Shown one piece after another: positions 18,296 to 29,012 of a stretch of 64,000 nt of DNA. The position numbers and the translations under genes were made by a program. The first letter of the stretch is position 1; each line of letters opens with the position of its first letter. A model generated the notes under the pieces. It ran no database searches. It was not told where the DNA came from and was given only the letters and a program-made list of their open reading frames with translations. The DNA is taken from assembly GCA_022599775.1 (NCBI GenBank), contig JAHZLQ010000065.1:1-64000 (forward strand), written 5' to 3'. Source of the stretch: Gammaproteobacteria bacterium (GTDB lineage Bacteria; Pseudomonadota; Gammaproteobacteria; Nevskiales; Nevskiaceae).

Positions 18296-18987
18296 GCACG
18301 TCACGCGCAACCCCGTACTTCGACGAAGCCACTTTCAAGTTTCTGCGACAGCTTTCGCGCAACAACAACCGCGAGTGGTTCACTGCGAACAAGGCACGCT
18401 ATGAGGCGTCCGTGCGCGGCCCGGCGCTGGCGCTGATCACCGATCTCGCCGAGCCCCTGGCCGCAATCAGCCCGAAGTTCCGCGCCGTGCCCAAGGCCGT
18501 GGGCGGCTCGCTGTTCAGGATTCAGCGCGACACCCGCTTTTCCAACAACAAGCTGCCGTACAAGACCTGGATCGGCCTGCGCTTTTTCCACGAACGCGGC
18601 CGTGATGGCGATGCGCCGCTGTTCTATCTGCACATCGAACCGGGCAACAGCTTCGTCGGCGGCGGACTGTGGCATCCGCAGACGGCGGCACTGCGCAAGA
18701 TCCGCGACTACCTGATCGCCAATCCGATGAGCTGGAAGGCCTTGTGCGCGCAGGCGGCGGAACGGGGCTTCGCCTGGGGCGGAGAATCACTGCTGCGTGC
18801 ACCGCGCGGTTACGAGCCGGACCACGAACTGATCGAGCATCTCAAGCGCAAGGATTTCGTGCTGTCACGGGAACTTTCCGATGACGAGGTTCTGTCGGAT
18901 CAGTTCGGCCGCACGATCATTGCCGCATTCGATCAGGTGGCGCCATTGGTCGACTGGCTGTGCGACGCAGTGGAGATCGATTTCTAA
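18292..18987 (+). CDS. DUF2461 domain protein
   Basis: The 231-residue cytoplasmic protein fits the DUF2461 (TIGR02453) family, recognisable from FLRQLSRNNNREWFTANKARY at the N-terminus, FRIQRDTRFSNNKLPYKTW in the middle and SFVGGGLWHP. The function of the family is unknown. The ATG at 18292 overlaps the stop of the upstream membrane protein gene (ATGA), so it may be translated from the same message as the sigma-factor genes. Confidence 0.88.
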   Translation: MSTSRATPYFDEATFKFLRQLSRNNNREWFTANKARYEASVRGPALALITDLAEPLAAISPKFRAVPKAVGGSLFRIQRDTRFSNNKLPYKTWIGLRFFHERGRDGDAPLFYLHIEPGNSFVGGGLWHPQTAALRKIRDYLIANPMSWKALCAQAAERGFAWGGESLLRAPRGYEPDHELIEHLKRKDFVLSRELSDDEVLSDQFGRTIIAAFDQVAPLVDWLCDAVEIDF

Positions 18988-19033
18988 GAGCGCCGGCCTC
19001 GGCGAGCGAAAGGGCGTGGTCTTGGCAAATGCT

Positions 19034-20371
19034 CTACTCGATGTCGAGTTTCTTGATCTTGTAGCGCAACGCGCGAAACGACATGCCCAGCAACTGCGCG
19101 GCGCGCGTCTTGTTGTAGCGCGCTTTCTCCAGCGCTTCACGAATCGCCTGCCGCTCCATGTCCTGCATGTGCTCGGGCAGTGAGGCTTTGCCGGACGCCG
19201 CGTCCGGCGGCGTCAGGATGGGATCGTCGCGCAAGGCGAGGTCTTCGACCGTGATGGTCTGTCCGTCGCACAGCGTCACGGCCCGTTCGAGGATGTTTTC
19301 CAGCTCCCGGACATTGCCGGGGAAGTCGTAGAGGCGCAGGCGCTGCATTGCCGCAGTGTCGATCGCGGGGGGTGTCTCGAATCCGGCCTCGGTGGACAGG
19401 CGCTGCAGGATGTGCCGGGCCAGCACCGGGATGTCGTCGCCGAGTTCGCGCAGCGGTGCGGTCTGAACTTCGATGACGTTGAGGCGATAGTAGAGGTCTT
19501 GCCGGAATGCGCCGTCGCGAACCAGCTCCGACAGGTTCTTGTGCGTGGCCGAGATGATGCGCACGTTGACCGGAATCTCCAGTTCGGCGCCGACCGGGCG
19601 CACCGCGCGTTCCTGTACCGCGCGCAGCAGCTTCACCTGCATGTGCAGCGGAAGATCGGCAACCTCGTCCAGAAACAGCGTGCCGCCTTCGGCACTCTGG
19701 AACAGCCCGGCCTTGTCGCGTGTGGCGCCGGTGAAGCTGCCTTTGACATGCCCGAAGAATTCGCTCTCCATCAATTCGCCGGGAATGGCGCCACAGTTCA
19801 CCGGCACGAACGGGCCGCTGGCGCGGCCGCTGCGCTGGTGAATCATGCGTGCGGCCAGTTCCTTGCCGGTGCCGGATTCGCCGGTGATGTGCAGCGGCGC
19901 CTGCGATCGCGCGACACGCGCGATCAGCGCGCGCAGCTGCTGCACGATCGCGGAATTTCCGAGCAGTTCGGCGCTGCTGGCGGTCGCCGGCGGCAATGGC
20001 GGACTCCCGAGCTTGAGCGCCGCGTCGACCAGCTTGCGCACGGTGGCGAGGTCCACCGGCTTGGCGACAAAATCGAAGGCGCCGGCCTTGAGGCTTTCGA
20101 CGGCGGCTTCGGCATTGCCATAGGCGGTAATGACGGCGACCGGTGTTTGCGGGCTGTGTCTCTGGATGTGGCCGATGATGTCGAGCCCGCTGCCGTCCGG
20201 CAGACGCATGTCGGTGATGCACAGATTGAAGCTGTGGCGCGAAAGCTGCTCTTTGGCTTCGGCGACGCTGGCCGCAGCCTCGCTGCGCACGCCCATGCGC
20301 GAGAGCGTGATTTCCAGCAGTTCGCGAATGTCGGCTTCGTCGTCGACGATCAGGCCGAGTGCTTGATTCAA
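19034..20371 (-). CDS. pilR: sigma-54-dependent response regulator PilR
   Basis: The 445-residue NtrC-type regulator has a receiver domain (phosphorylated Asp54 in CITDMRLPDG). The AAA+ sigma-54 activator domain has Walker A GESGTGKE near 170 and the sigma-54 contact loop as GSFTGA, with Ser instead of Ala, as in other PilR proteins. A Fis-type helix-turn-helix ends it (NKTRAAQLLGMSFRALRYKI). With PilS it activates type IV pilin transcription in related bacteria. The start overlaps the pilS stop by four bases. No type IV pilin gene lies in this window. Confidence 0.9.
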   Translation of the reverse strand: MNQALGLIVDDEADIRELLEITLSRMGVRSEAAASVAEAKEQLSRHSFNLCITDMRLPDGSGLDIIGHIQRHSPQTPVAVITAYGNAEAAVESLKAGAFDFVAKPVDLATVRKLVDAALKLGSPPLPPATASSAELLGNSAIVQQLRALIARVARSQAPLHITGESGTGKELAARMIHQRSGRASGPFVPVNCGAIPGELMESEFFGHVKGSFTGATRDKAGLFQSAEGGTLFLDEVADLPLHMQVKLLRAVQERAVRPVGAELEIPVNVRIISATHKNLSELVRDGAFRQDLYYRLNVIEVQTAPLRELGDDIPVLARHILQRLSTEAGFETPPAIDTAAMQRLRLYDFPGNVRELENILERAVTLCDGQTITVEDLALRDDPILTPPDAASGKASLPEHMQDMERQAIREALEKARYNKTRAAQLLGMSFRALRYKIKKLDIE

Positions 20372-21978
20372 GGACTGGCTCCTCCGGCCCGGGCGAAGAT
20401 GATGCGAAAGCAGGCGCCGCCTTCCGGAGCGGCGCAGTCAATCAGTCGCGCATGATTGTATTCGCATAACTCGCGCGCGAGATAAAGTCCGAGCCCGGTG
20501 CCGCCGTGGGCGGTGGTGAAGAAGGGTTCGAAGATCTGTTCGCGTCGGTCCTCGGCGATGCCCGGTCCATCGTCCCGGATTTCGAGAAACGGCGCGCCGC
20601 CCTCCGTGATGCCGATGGCCTGTGAAACCGTGGCGCCACCATGCTCGAAGGCATTGTCCCAAAGATTGAACAGCACCTGGCTGAGGTGTTCGTGATCGAA
20701 TCGCACCGCCGGGTCGCCACCGGACGGCGGCGGTTCGACCCTGCCCGAAGCCTGCGGATGAGTCTCCCGGTACTGCTGCATGGTGTGGTTCAGGTGCTCG
20801 CCCAGCGCGAGCGTGCCCGGTGGCCGAACCCGCGGACGCGACAGATTGAGCACGTCGCTGACGATGCGCTCGATACGCCGGCCGTGGCGCTGAATCATGT
20901 TCAGCAGCCGCTGATCCTCGCCCTCGAGCCCCTGGTTTTCGCCGAGCAGCTGACTGGCGTGCTGGATCGCCGACAGCGGGTTGCGGATTTCGTGGGCGAT
21001 GCTCGCGGACAGGCGACCGAGTGCGGCCAGTTTCATGCGCTGCGCTTCGGCGCGGATCTGCGCGGCGTCTTCGAGCGTGACCAGCAGCGGCGCCTCGGCG
21101 TCCGTGGTCAGCCGGGTGTAGCGCGGCATCAGTTCCACGTTGCCAAGCACAATCGGCGAATAGGCGCCGGGCAAGCCGTCCCGCCAGAGGCCCACGGCCT
21201 CGGCGAGGTCGGGCACCTGATCGAGCCGCGGTGGATCGGCCGCGCCTTCGTCCAGGTGCAGCAGGCGCCGCGCGACGCCGTTCAGGGCGCGCATTTGATT
21301 GTTGTTGTCGAGCACGATCACCGCGGTGCGCATCGATTCGACGATGCTGTCGTTGATGCGCGACAGATTGATCAGCTCGCTGCCGACGCGCGCCGCCTGC
21401 GCTTCGCTTTTGCGTGCGCGTACCGCCATCTGGTTGGCGGCGGTGGCGGTTGCGAAGAAGATCACACCGAGTATGCCGATGCCGGTGAAGTCGTCCGCGC
21501 TCCAGCCGGTGCGCAGTTGCCGGTAGATTTCCTCGCTGAACAGCGCCAGCGTCGAGGCGGCGGCCGTGAGCAGAGCCAGCCGCCCCGGCAGCACCAGCGC
21601 ATAGCCCACGGCCGGTGTGATCAGCAGCACGCCCAAGCCGCTGTCGACACCGCCGCTGCTCAGCAGCAGCAGCGACAGCCCGACCAGATCGACCGTGAAT
21701 TGGAGGGTGGCGTGCACGATCAGTCCGGCGGCACGCCATTGCATCGCCAGTGTGGTCAGGATGCCCGCGCCGAAGTAGCAGAAGATGCTGAGCTGGAACA
21801 GCCCGGGCTGCTCGCTGCCCAGCGCTGTCGGCGCCACCCGGCTGTAGTAGAGACCCACCAGCAGGACTGCCAGCAGCAGGCGGTAGCCGCAGATCGCGAG
21901 CAGGATCTGCCAGTCGCTCTCGCGCGTCGCACCGGCGGTGGGGCCCGACGTCCGATCCGGGGCAGTCGGGTTCAGCAT
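20368..21978 (-). CDS. pilS: sensor histidine kinase PilS
   Basis: The 536-residue kinase has a membrane domain of about six segments (roughly 25-190) and a PAS-like region (about 205-310). The HisKA box has His329 in SIAHEIRNPLS, and a HATPase domain carries the N-box NLWDNAFEHGG and the G-box DDGPGI. It is the sensor partner of PilR, and the two genes are coupled by overlap. The 241-base gap upstream to sucC holds divergent promoters for both genes, but no box is clear enough to mark. Confidence 0.88.
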   Translation of the reverse strand: MLNPTAPDRTSGPTAGATRESDWQILLAICGYRLLLAVLLVGLYYSRVAPTALGSEQPGLFQLSIFCYFGAGILTTLAMQWRAAGLIVHATLQFTVDLVGLSLLLLSSGGVDSGLGVLLITPAVGYALVLPGRLALLTAAASTLALFSEEIYRQLRTGWSADDFTGIGILGVIFFATATAANQMAVRARKSEAQAARVGSELINLSRINDSIVESMRTAVIVLDNNNQMRALNGVARRLLHLDEGAADPPRLDQVPDLAEAVGLWRDGLPGAYSPIVLGNVELMPRYTRLTTDAEAPLLVTLEDAAQIRAEAQRMKLAALGRLSASIAHEIRNPLSAIQHASQLLGENQGLEGEDQRLLNMIQRHGRRIERIVSDVLNLSRPRVRPPGTLALGEHLNHTMQQYRETHPQASGRVEPPPSGGDPAVRFDHEHLSQVLFNLWDNAFEHGGATVSQAIGITEGGAPFLEIRDDGPGIAEDRREQIFEPFFTTAHGGTGLGLYLARELCEYNHARLIDCAAPEGGACFRIIFARAGGASP

Positions 21979-22219
21979 GACGATTTCACACGGCCAGAGG
22001 CTGCTGCGAGTTCTCGAACCATGACCCGCCGCGGGACTCGGAAGCGGATTTTGACCAGTTCGGACACCGCATTGAGGACAAATCGGATCATCGGTCGGTC
22101 GGGCGGTAATTAGGCTTATTTTGCGTGGACGGCCGGTTTAGGGGAAAATCGCGCGCCGCATCATCCCTCGTCCATCATCGTCGACGCCTTCTGGTGTCGG
22201 CACAGCTCCGGAAGACGCC

Positions 22220-23377
<1,158 letters not shown>

Positions 23378-23391
23378 GCCGGAGCTGCGCA

Positions 23392-24267
23392 ATGAGCATC
23401 CTCATCGACAAGAACACCAAGGTCATCTGCCAGGGCTTTACCGGCAAGCAGGGCACCTTCCATTCCGAGCAGAGCATCGCCTACGGCACCAATCTGGTCG
23501 GCGGCGTGTCGCCGGGCAAGGGCGGCACCACGCATCTCGACCGCCCGGTGTTCAACACCGCGCATGACGCGGTCGCCGCGACCGGCGCCGAGGCTTCGAT
23601 GATCTACGTGCCGGCGGCCGGTGCCGCCGACGCCATCCTCGAAGCGGCGGACGCCGGCATCAAGGTCATCATCTGCATCACCGAGGGCATTCCGGTGATC
23701 GACATGGTCAAGGTCAAGGCGGCGCTGAAGAACTATCCCGATGCCGTGCTGATCGGGCCGAACTGCCCCGGCGTGATCACGCCGGGCGAATGCAAGATCG
23801 GCATCATGCCGGGTCACATTCACATGCCGGGCAAAATCGGCATCGTGTCGCGCTCCGGCACGCTGACCTACGAGGCCGTGCACCAGACCACGCAGATCGG
23901 TCTGGGCCAGTCCACCTGCGTCGGCATCGGCGGCGATCCGGTGCGCGGCATGGGCTTCATCGACGTGCTGGCCCGCTTCAACGAAGACCCGCAGACCGAA
24001 GGCATCATCATGGTCGGCGAGATCGGCGGTTCTTCCGAGGAAGAGGCGGCCGAGTACATCAAGGATCACGTCAAGAAGCCGGTGGTAGCCTACATCGCCG
24101 GCGTCACCGCACCGCCGGGCAAGCGCATGGGTCATGCCGGCGCGATCATCTCCGGCGGCAAGGGTACGGCCGACGAGAAGTTCAAGGCGCTGGAAGCCGC
24201 CGGCGTGAAGACGGTGCGCTCGCCGGCGGATCTGGGTTCGGCGATCAAGGAACTGATGGGCGCCTGA
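23392..24267 (+). CDS. sucD: succinyl-CoA synthetase alpha subunit
   Basis: The 291-residue protein has the CoA-binding Rossmann domain ([13 protein letters not shown]) and the phosphohistidine loop [10 protein letters not shown] with His248, which carries the phosphate during catalysis. It forms a complex with SucC encoded just upstream. The length is normal for the family. Confidence 0.97.
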   Translation: MSILIDKNTKVICQGFTGKQGTFHSEQSIAYGTNLVGGVSPGKGGTTHLDRPVFNTAHDAVAATGAEASMIYVPAAGAADAILEAADAGIKVIICITEGIPVIDMVKVKAALKNYPDAVLIGPNCPGVITPGECKIGIMPGHIHMPGKIGIVSRSGTLTYEAVHQTTQIGLGQSTCVGIGGDPVRGMGFIDVLARFNEDPQTEGIIMVGEIGGSSEEEAAEYIKDHVKKPVVAYIAGVTAPPGKRMGHAGAIISGGKGTADEKFKALEAAGVKTVRSPADLGSAIKELMGA

Positions 24268-24398
24268 GTCCGTTTGTCGTTGAATTCCACCGTGACGGCA
24301 TCGACGGTGAAGTGGTATCGGACGGCGGTTCGGGCACAGGCCCGGGCTGCCGTTTGTTCGTCTGAGGCGCCGCAGAATGGCGCCGGGAAGGCCTGCGC

Positions 24399-26018
24399 AT
24401 GAGTCGTCCAATCAAGCTGGTCGCCGCCCAGATCAATCTCTGGGTCGGTGATGTCGATGGCAACGTCAAGCGCATCATCGATGCGGCCAATGCGGCCAGG
24501 GACCGGCACGGCGCGGATTTGATCGCGTTTCCGGAACTGTCGTTAATCGGCTATCCGCCGGACGACCTGCTGTTGCGGTCCGGTCTGCCGCCGGTGATCG
24601 AGGAGGGACTGTCGCGCATCCGTCGCGAAGTCCAGGGCATTCACGTCGCCGTCGGGCATCCGGAATACGCGCGGGACGGCATGTACAACGCGGCCTCCGT
24701 ATTCCGCGATGGCGAGGTGATCAGCCGCGCGCGCAAGCAGCTGTTGCCGAACTATGGCGTGTTCGACGAACGCCGCCATTTCCGGCCTGGCCGTGACGAC
24801 ACGGCGGTGTTCGAACTCGGCGGGATGCGTGTCGGGCTGTGCATCTGCGAAGACCTGTGGGGGCCGGCGCCTGCTGCGCAGGCGCGCAAGGCCGGCGCGC
24901 AGCTGCTGCTCAACATCAACGCTTCGCCTTTTGCCATCGGCAAGGCTCAGCAGCGCGAGGCGGTGTTTCGCGAGCGTGCCGGCGAAAGCGGACTGCCGGT
25001 GCTGTACGTCAACGTCGTCGGCGGCCAGGACGACCTGATCTTCGACGGGGACTCGGCAGCCGTGAACGGCGACGGTGAGTTCGCGATGCGCGCCCCGCTG
25101 TTCGAGGAGGGCCTGCATCTGGTCGAGTTTGATGGCGACCGTTTCATGCCGGCCGCTCAGCGGGCGCCTCAGAACGAATACGCCGTGATCTACAAGGGCG
25201 TGGTGCAGGCGATACGCGACTATGTCGATCGCAACGGCTTTCCGGGGGCGCTGATCGGCCTGTCCGGCGGCATCGATTCGGCGCTGGTGGCCGCGATGGC
25301 GGTCGATGCGTTGGGGCCGGAGCGGGTCTGGACGGTGTCGCTGCCTTCGCGCTACACCGCCGACATGTCCAACACGGACGCGGCCGAGCAGGCGCGGCGC
25401 ATGGGTGCAAAGTATTCGGTGTTGCCGATCGAGCCGGCCTACGAGGCATTTGCCGGCGTATTGGCGGACACCTTTGCCGGCCGCGAGCCGGACCTGACCG
25501 AGGAGAACATCCAGTCACGCAGTCGCGGCGTGCTGTTGATGGCGCTGTCCAACAAGTTCGGGCATGTGGTGCTGACCACCGGCAACAAGTCGGAGATGGC
25601 GGTGGGCTACGCCACCTTGTACGGCGACATGTGCGGCGGCTTCGCACCGATCAAGGATTGCTACAAGACCCTGGTCTACGATCTCGCGCGTTACCGCAAT
25701 ACCGAGTCCGAAGTGATCCCGCCGCGGGTGATCGAACGACCGCCGTCGGCGGAGTTGCGGCACGATCAGAAGGATTCGGATTCACTGCCGGACTACGAGG
25801 TGCTCGATCCGATTCTGGAGGCCTACGTCGAAGCGCAGCGGTCGATCCCGGAGATCGTGGCGATGGGCTTCGACGAAGCCGATGTGCGCAAGGTGGCGGC
25901 CCTGGTTCGTCGCAGCGAGTACAAGCGGCGCCAGGCCCCTCCGGGTCCCAAGGTCACGCATTGCGCATTCGGGCGTGAGCGGCGCTATCCGATCACCGCG
26001 GTGTACGGCGACCTCTGA
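24399..26018 (+). CDS. nadE: glutamine-dependent NAD+ synthetase
   Basis: The last step of NAD synthesis amidates nicotinate adenine dinucleotide. The 539-residue protein has an N-terminal nitrilase-type glutaminase domain with the triad Glu46 (FPELSLIGY), Lys113 (RKQLLPNYG) and Cys150 (CICEDLW). The C-terminal ATP-pyrophosphatase domain has the SGGIDSA loop (289-295). It therefore uses glutamine as well as ammonia. It converges with bamD. Confidence 0.96.
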   Translation: MSRPIKLVAAQINLWVGDVDGNVKRIIDAANAARDRHGADLIAFPELSLIGYPPDDLLLRSGLPPVIEEGLSRIRREVQGIHVAVGHPEYARDGMYNAASVFRDGEVISRARKQLLPNYGVFDERRHFRPGRDDTAVFELGGMRVGLCICEDLWGPAPAAQARKAGAQLLLNINASPFAIGKAQQREAVFRERAGESGLPVLYVNVVGGQDDLIFDGDSAAVNGDGEFAMRAPLFEEGLHLVEFDGDRFMPAAQRAPQNEYAVIYKGVVQAIRDYVDRNGFPGALIGLSGGIDSALVAAMAVDALGPERVWTVSLPSRYTADMSNTDAAEQARRMGAKYSVLPIEPAYEAFAGVLADTFAGREPDLTEENIQSRSRGVLLMALSNKFGHVVLTTGNKSEMAVGYATLYGDMCGGFAPIKDCYKTLVYDLARYRNTESEVIPPRVIERPPSAELRHDQKDSDSLPDYEVLDPILEAYVEAQRSIPEIVAMGFDEADVRKVAALVRRSEYKRRQAPPGPKVTHCAFGRERRYPITAVYGDL

Positions 26019-26060
26019 GCGCGGCGTGGCCGGCTGGGCCTGGGGACGGCGCGCCGCGGT

Positions 26061-26990
26061 TCAGGCACCGCCCGGCGGCAGCGCGTCCGGCAACTGACCG
26101 GTGTTGCCGTCATTGTCCTCGGAGTCGCCGAAGCTGAACCAGTTTCCAAGCCGTTCGAAGAACCCTGGCTTGGACTTGCGTTCCAGTTCGCGCGCCTGTG
26201 CCACTTCGAGCGCCTGGCTGTTGGCTTCACGCAGACTGCGGGCTTCGGAGGCCTGCTGCGTCAGGCCGAGCGACGTGTAGGCGCGTTCGAGCAAGGCCAG
26301 CGCCTCGTAGCTGGCCGGCGAACCTGGATAGTCGCTGATCACGGCCTCGGCGCGGCGGGCGGCCGCGACGTAGGCGCCGCGACGCAGGTAGAAGTCGACG
26401 ATGTGCAATTCGTGCGCGGCGATCCGGTCGCGCAGATAGAGCATGCGCTGACGTGCGTCAGCGGCGTACTTGCTGTCCGGATAGCGCTGAACCAGCAGAC
26501 CGAAATCATCGAAGGCGCGCCGAGAATCGCCCATGTCATGGCGGGTCGGATCGAAGCCCGGGAAGCCGTCGAAGGCGCTTTCGCCGCTTTGGAAATTGGT
26601 CAGCCCCCGCAGGTACAGCACGTAGTCGATATGGTCGTCGCGCGGATGGTCGCGCATGAACCGGTCGGCGGCGGACAGTGCCTGCTCCGGCTGATAGCTG
26701 CGATACTGCGCATAAATCCCCTCAAGTTCCGACTGCGTGGCGAATTCACTGAACGGAAAGCGTGCCTTGATCGCTTCGTAGCTGCGCAGGGCCGCAGCGT
26801 AGTCGCCGGAGTCCAGGTTCTTGCGGGCCGCGCGGTACATTTCCACGGCCTCGGCCCGCAGCTCTTCCTGTGACTTGCCGGAGTTGAGCAATGCTGGATC
26901 GTCGTCTTCGGGACGGGTGTTGCCCGAGCAAGCCGCAAGGATCAGGACGCAGCTTGCGATCAGCACGGACCGCAGTCGAATTGAGGTCAT
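26061..26990 (-). CDS. bamD: outer membrane assembly lipoprotein BamD
   Basis: BamD is the essential TPR lipoprotein of the BAM complex that inserts beta-barrel proteins. The 309-residue protein starts MTSIRLRSVLIASCVLILAA and has the lipobox LAAC, followed by five TPR-like repeats (for example YRAARKNLDSGDYAAALRSY). The C-terminal tail is longer and more charged than in E. coli. I chose ATG 26990 because a TATACT box at 27029-27034 gives a leader of normal length; ATG 27014 would be nearly leaderless. The gene is divergent from rluD, as in E. coli. Confidence 0.93.
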   Translation of the reverse strand: MTSIRLRSVLIASCVLILAACSGNTRPEDDDPALLNSGKSQEELRAEAVEMYRAARKNLDSGDYAAALRSYEAIKARFPFSEFATQSELEGIYAQYRSYQPEQALSAADRFMRDHPRDDHIDYVLYLRGLTNFQSGESAFDGFPGFDPTRHDMGDSRRAFDDFGLLVQRYPDSKYAADARQRMLYLRDRIAAHELHIVDFYLRRGAYVAAARRAEAVISDYPGSPASYEALALLERAYTSLGLTQQASEARSLREANSQALEVAQARELERKSKPGFFERLGNWFSFGDSEDNDGNTGQLPDALPPGGA

Positions 26991-27013
26991 GGAAACGTTT
27001 TTCGAGATCAACA

Positions 27014-28006
27014 TTGAGTCAGCCGACGAGTATAGCGGATAGGTCCGGGGCCGAGGATCACAGCGCCAGCGTCCCCGCGGAGATGCATGGATGGCGCTTG
27101 GACCAGGCTGCGGCGCGTCTGTTCCCTTCGTTTTCAAGAGCCCGGCTGCAGGCCTGGATCGACGAGGGACGGCTGCGTTGCAACGGTGCGCCGGTGGCGC
27201 GCCGCAGGGACCCGGTGACCGAAGGCGACACGCTGGAGCTGTCGCCCGTCGAGGAGCCGGATACCCGTGTGCGCCCACAGGCGCTGGATTTCGACGTTCT
27301 CTATGAGGATGACGATCTGGCGATCGTCAACAAGCCGGCCGGGCTGACGGTGCATCCGGGGGCGGGCGCCGCCGACGGCACCTTGCAGAACGCGCTGCTG
27401 CACCGGTTCCCCAAGTCCGACCGGGTGCCGCGTGCCGGCATCGTGCATCGTCTCGACAAGGACACGTCGGGCCTGTTGGTCGTGGCGCTGAGCGTGGCCG
27501 CGCATACCCAGCTGGTGCGCATGCTGCAAGCCCGTGAAATCCGCCGCGAGTACGACGCCGTGGTCTCCGGCCGTGTGACCGCCGGCTCCACGGTGGATGC
27601 GCCGATCGGGCGCGATCCGCAGCACCGGACGCGCATGGCTGTGGCGCACGACGGCCGCGATTCGGTCACGCATTTCCGGGTCGAGAAGCGATTCGCCGCG
27701 CATACCTGGCTGCGGGTCCGTCTGGAGACCGGACGTACCCACCAGATTCGTGTGCACATGAAGCACCTGAACCACCCGATCGTCGGCGATGCCACCTATG
27801 GCGGTCGGCAGATCCGCGGGCCGGGCCTCGCGCCGGCGGTGCGCGAAGCGCTCGCCAGTTTTCCAAGGCAGGCGCTGCACGCGAGACTGTTGCAATTGCA
27901 GCATCCATTGAACGGTTCCGAAGTCATGATCGAGGCGCCGCTGCCGGCGGATATGGCCGCACTGGTACGGGTGCTGGCCGCCGAATCGCCGGACCGTGGC
28001 GACTGA
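27014..28006 (+). CDS. rluD: 23S rRNA pseudouridine synthase RluD
   Basis: RluD makes pseudouridines 1911, 1915 and 1917 in helix 69 of 23S rRNA. The protein has an S4 domain (GWRLDQAAARLFPSFSRARL) and a catalytic domain with HRLDKDTSGL (Asp148). There is no in-frame ATG before 27083. Starting at 27083 would drop residues (SVPAE) that align with TVSEN of E. coli RluD, so I use TTG 27014, giving 330 residues. Its promoter must then lie within bamD. It is followed by pgeF with an 11-base overlap, the same order as in E. coli. Confidence 0.9.
   Translation: MSQPTSIADRSGAEDHSASVPAEMHGWRLDQAAARLFPSFSRARLQAWIDEGRLRCNGAPVARRRDPVTEGDTLELSPVEEPDTRVRPQALDFDVLYEDDDLAIVNKPAGLTVHPGAGAADGTLQNALLHRFPKSDRVPRAGIVHRLDKDTSGLLVVALSVAAHTQLVRMLQAREIRREYDAVVSGRVTAGSTVDAPIGRDPQHRTRMAVAHDGRDSVTHFRVEKRFAAHTWLRVRLETGRTHQIRVHMKHLNHPIVGDATYGGRQIRGPGLAPAVREALASFPRQALHARLLQLQHPLNGSEVMIEAPLPADMAALVRVLAAESPDRGD
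27029..27034 (-). promoter_or_regulatory. putative -10 element for bamD
   Basis: On the minus strand the sequence is TATACT, five of six matches to the sigma-70 -10 box. It would start transcription about 30 bases before the bamD ATG at 26990. The -35 region is weak. Confidence 0.4.
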
Positions 28007-28775
28007 GCCACACTGCGCGTCGCCGACGCTGCTGCGGCCGCAATGGCCGGCGCCGGCCGCCGTCAACGCCGTGCTCAGCACGCGGCTGGGCGGGGTCAGC
28101 GCGGCGCCATTCGACAGTCTCAATCTCGGCGCCCATGTCGGCGATTCGCCAGAGGCCGTCGCCGAGAACCGTCACCGGTTGATTCAGGCCGCCGGCTTGC
28201 CCATGCCCCGGTGGCTGCGGCAGGTGCACGGCCGTCGCGTCGTGCGTCTGCCATTGGACGACGTCGAACAGACCGCGGGCGAGGCGGCTCGCCTCCCGGA
28301 GGCGGACGCCTGCTTTACCACGCAAGCGGGCGTGAGTTGCGCCGTGCTGGTGGCGGACTGTTTGCCGGTCCTGTTCTGCGATGCGCACGCCAGCGTGGTC
28401 GCGGCCGCTCATGCCGGATGGCGCGGGCTGTCCGCCGGTGTGCTCGAAGCCACGGTGGCGGCCTTGCCGGTCGCGCCGGAGACGCTGATGGCCTGGCTGG
28501 GGCCGGCCATCGGGCCGGTGGATTTCGAGGTTGGCGAGGAGGTGCGCCAGGCCTTTGTCGAGCGGCACGTCGACAGCCTCCAGGCGTTTCGCTCCAGCGC
28601 ACCCGGAAGATATCGGGCGGATCTCTACGCGCTTGCACGCATCCGTCTTCGCGCGGCGGGGGTATCGCGCATTTATGGCGGGAGCGGGTCCACGCTGAGC
28701 GAACCGCAGCGCTTCTATTCGTTTCGCAGGGACGGAACCACCGGCCGTTTCGCCGCTTTGATCGCCTTGCGCTGA
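27996..28775 (+). CDS. pgeF: peptidoglycan editing factor PgeF (YfiH, laccase-domain family)
   Basis: The 259-residue YfiH-family protein has the metal-site segments LRQVHGRRVV, VADCLPVLFCD and AAAHAGWRGLSAGV, with the conserved His and Cys ligands. In E. coli PgeF removes wrong L-Ser-containing peptidoglycan precursors. Members were also reported as polyphenol oxidases. The GTG at 27996 overlaps the rluD end, which couples the two genes. Confidence 0.93.
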   Translation: MATEPHCASPTLLRPQWPAPAAVNAVLSTRLGGVSAAPFDSLNLGAHVGDSPEAVAENRHRLIQAAGLPMPRWLRQVHGRRVVRLPLDDVEQTAGEAARLPEADACFTTQAGVSCAVLVADCLPVLFCDAHASVVAAAHAGWRGLSAGVLEATVAALPVAPETLMAWLGPAIGPVDFEVGEEVRQAFVERHVDSLQAFRSSAPGRYRADLYALARIRLRAAGVSRIYGGSGSTLSEPQRFYSFRRDGTTGRFAALIALR

Positions 28776-28997
28776 GTGCACCGCCGTGCGCGTGATTACG
28801 CAAGTCCATTGACGCTGGGGTGCCTGCATGGACGCACGAGCATGAACCGGCGAATCAGTTTAGGATGCTGCACCAGCTACCGTACGCCACCGTTTGGTGG
28901 CTGCGAATGGATTCGATATCAAGGTATCGAAACGGATCGATTCAAAGCCCGCATGGATGCGAGCGTATGAATAGCCAAAATGGCACAAAACAACTGC

Positions 28998-29006
28998 GAG
29001 GAGAGG
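28998..29006 (+). promoter_or_regulatory. strong ribosome binding site deciding the start of the BNR-repeat gene
   Basis: GAGGAGAGG lies 6 bases before the GTG at 29013. It makes that codon a better start than the in-frame ATG at 28980, which has no such site. Confidence 0.7.
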
Positions 29007-29012
29007 CGATCC

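Noticed and set aside
28776-28970. 64-codon frame between pgeF and the BNR-repeat gene
   Set aside because: It has no ribosome binding site, no recognisable feature and odd composition. The stretch more likely holds the promoter of the next gene.
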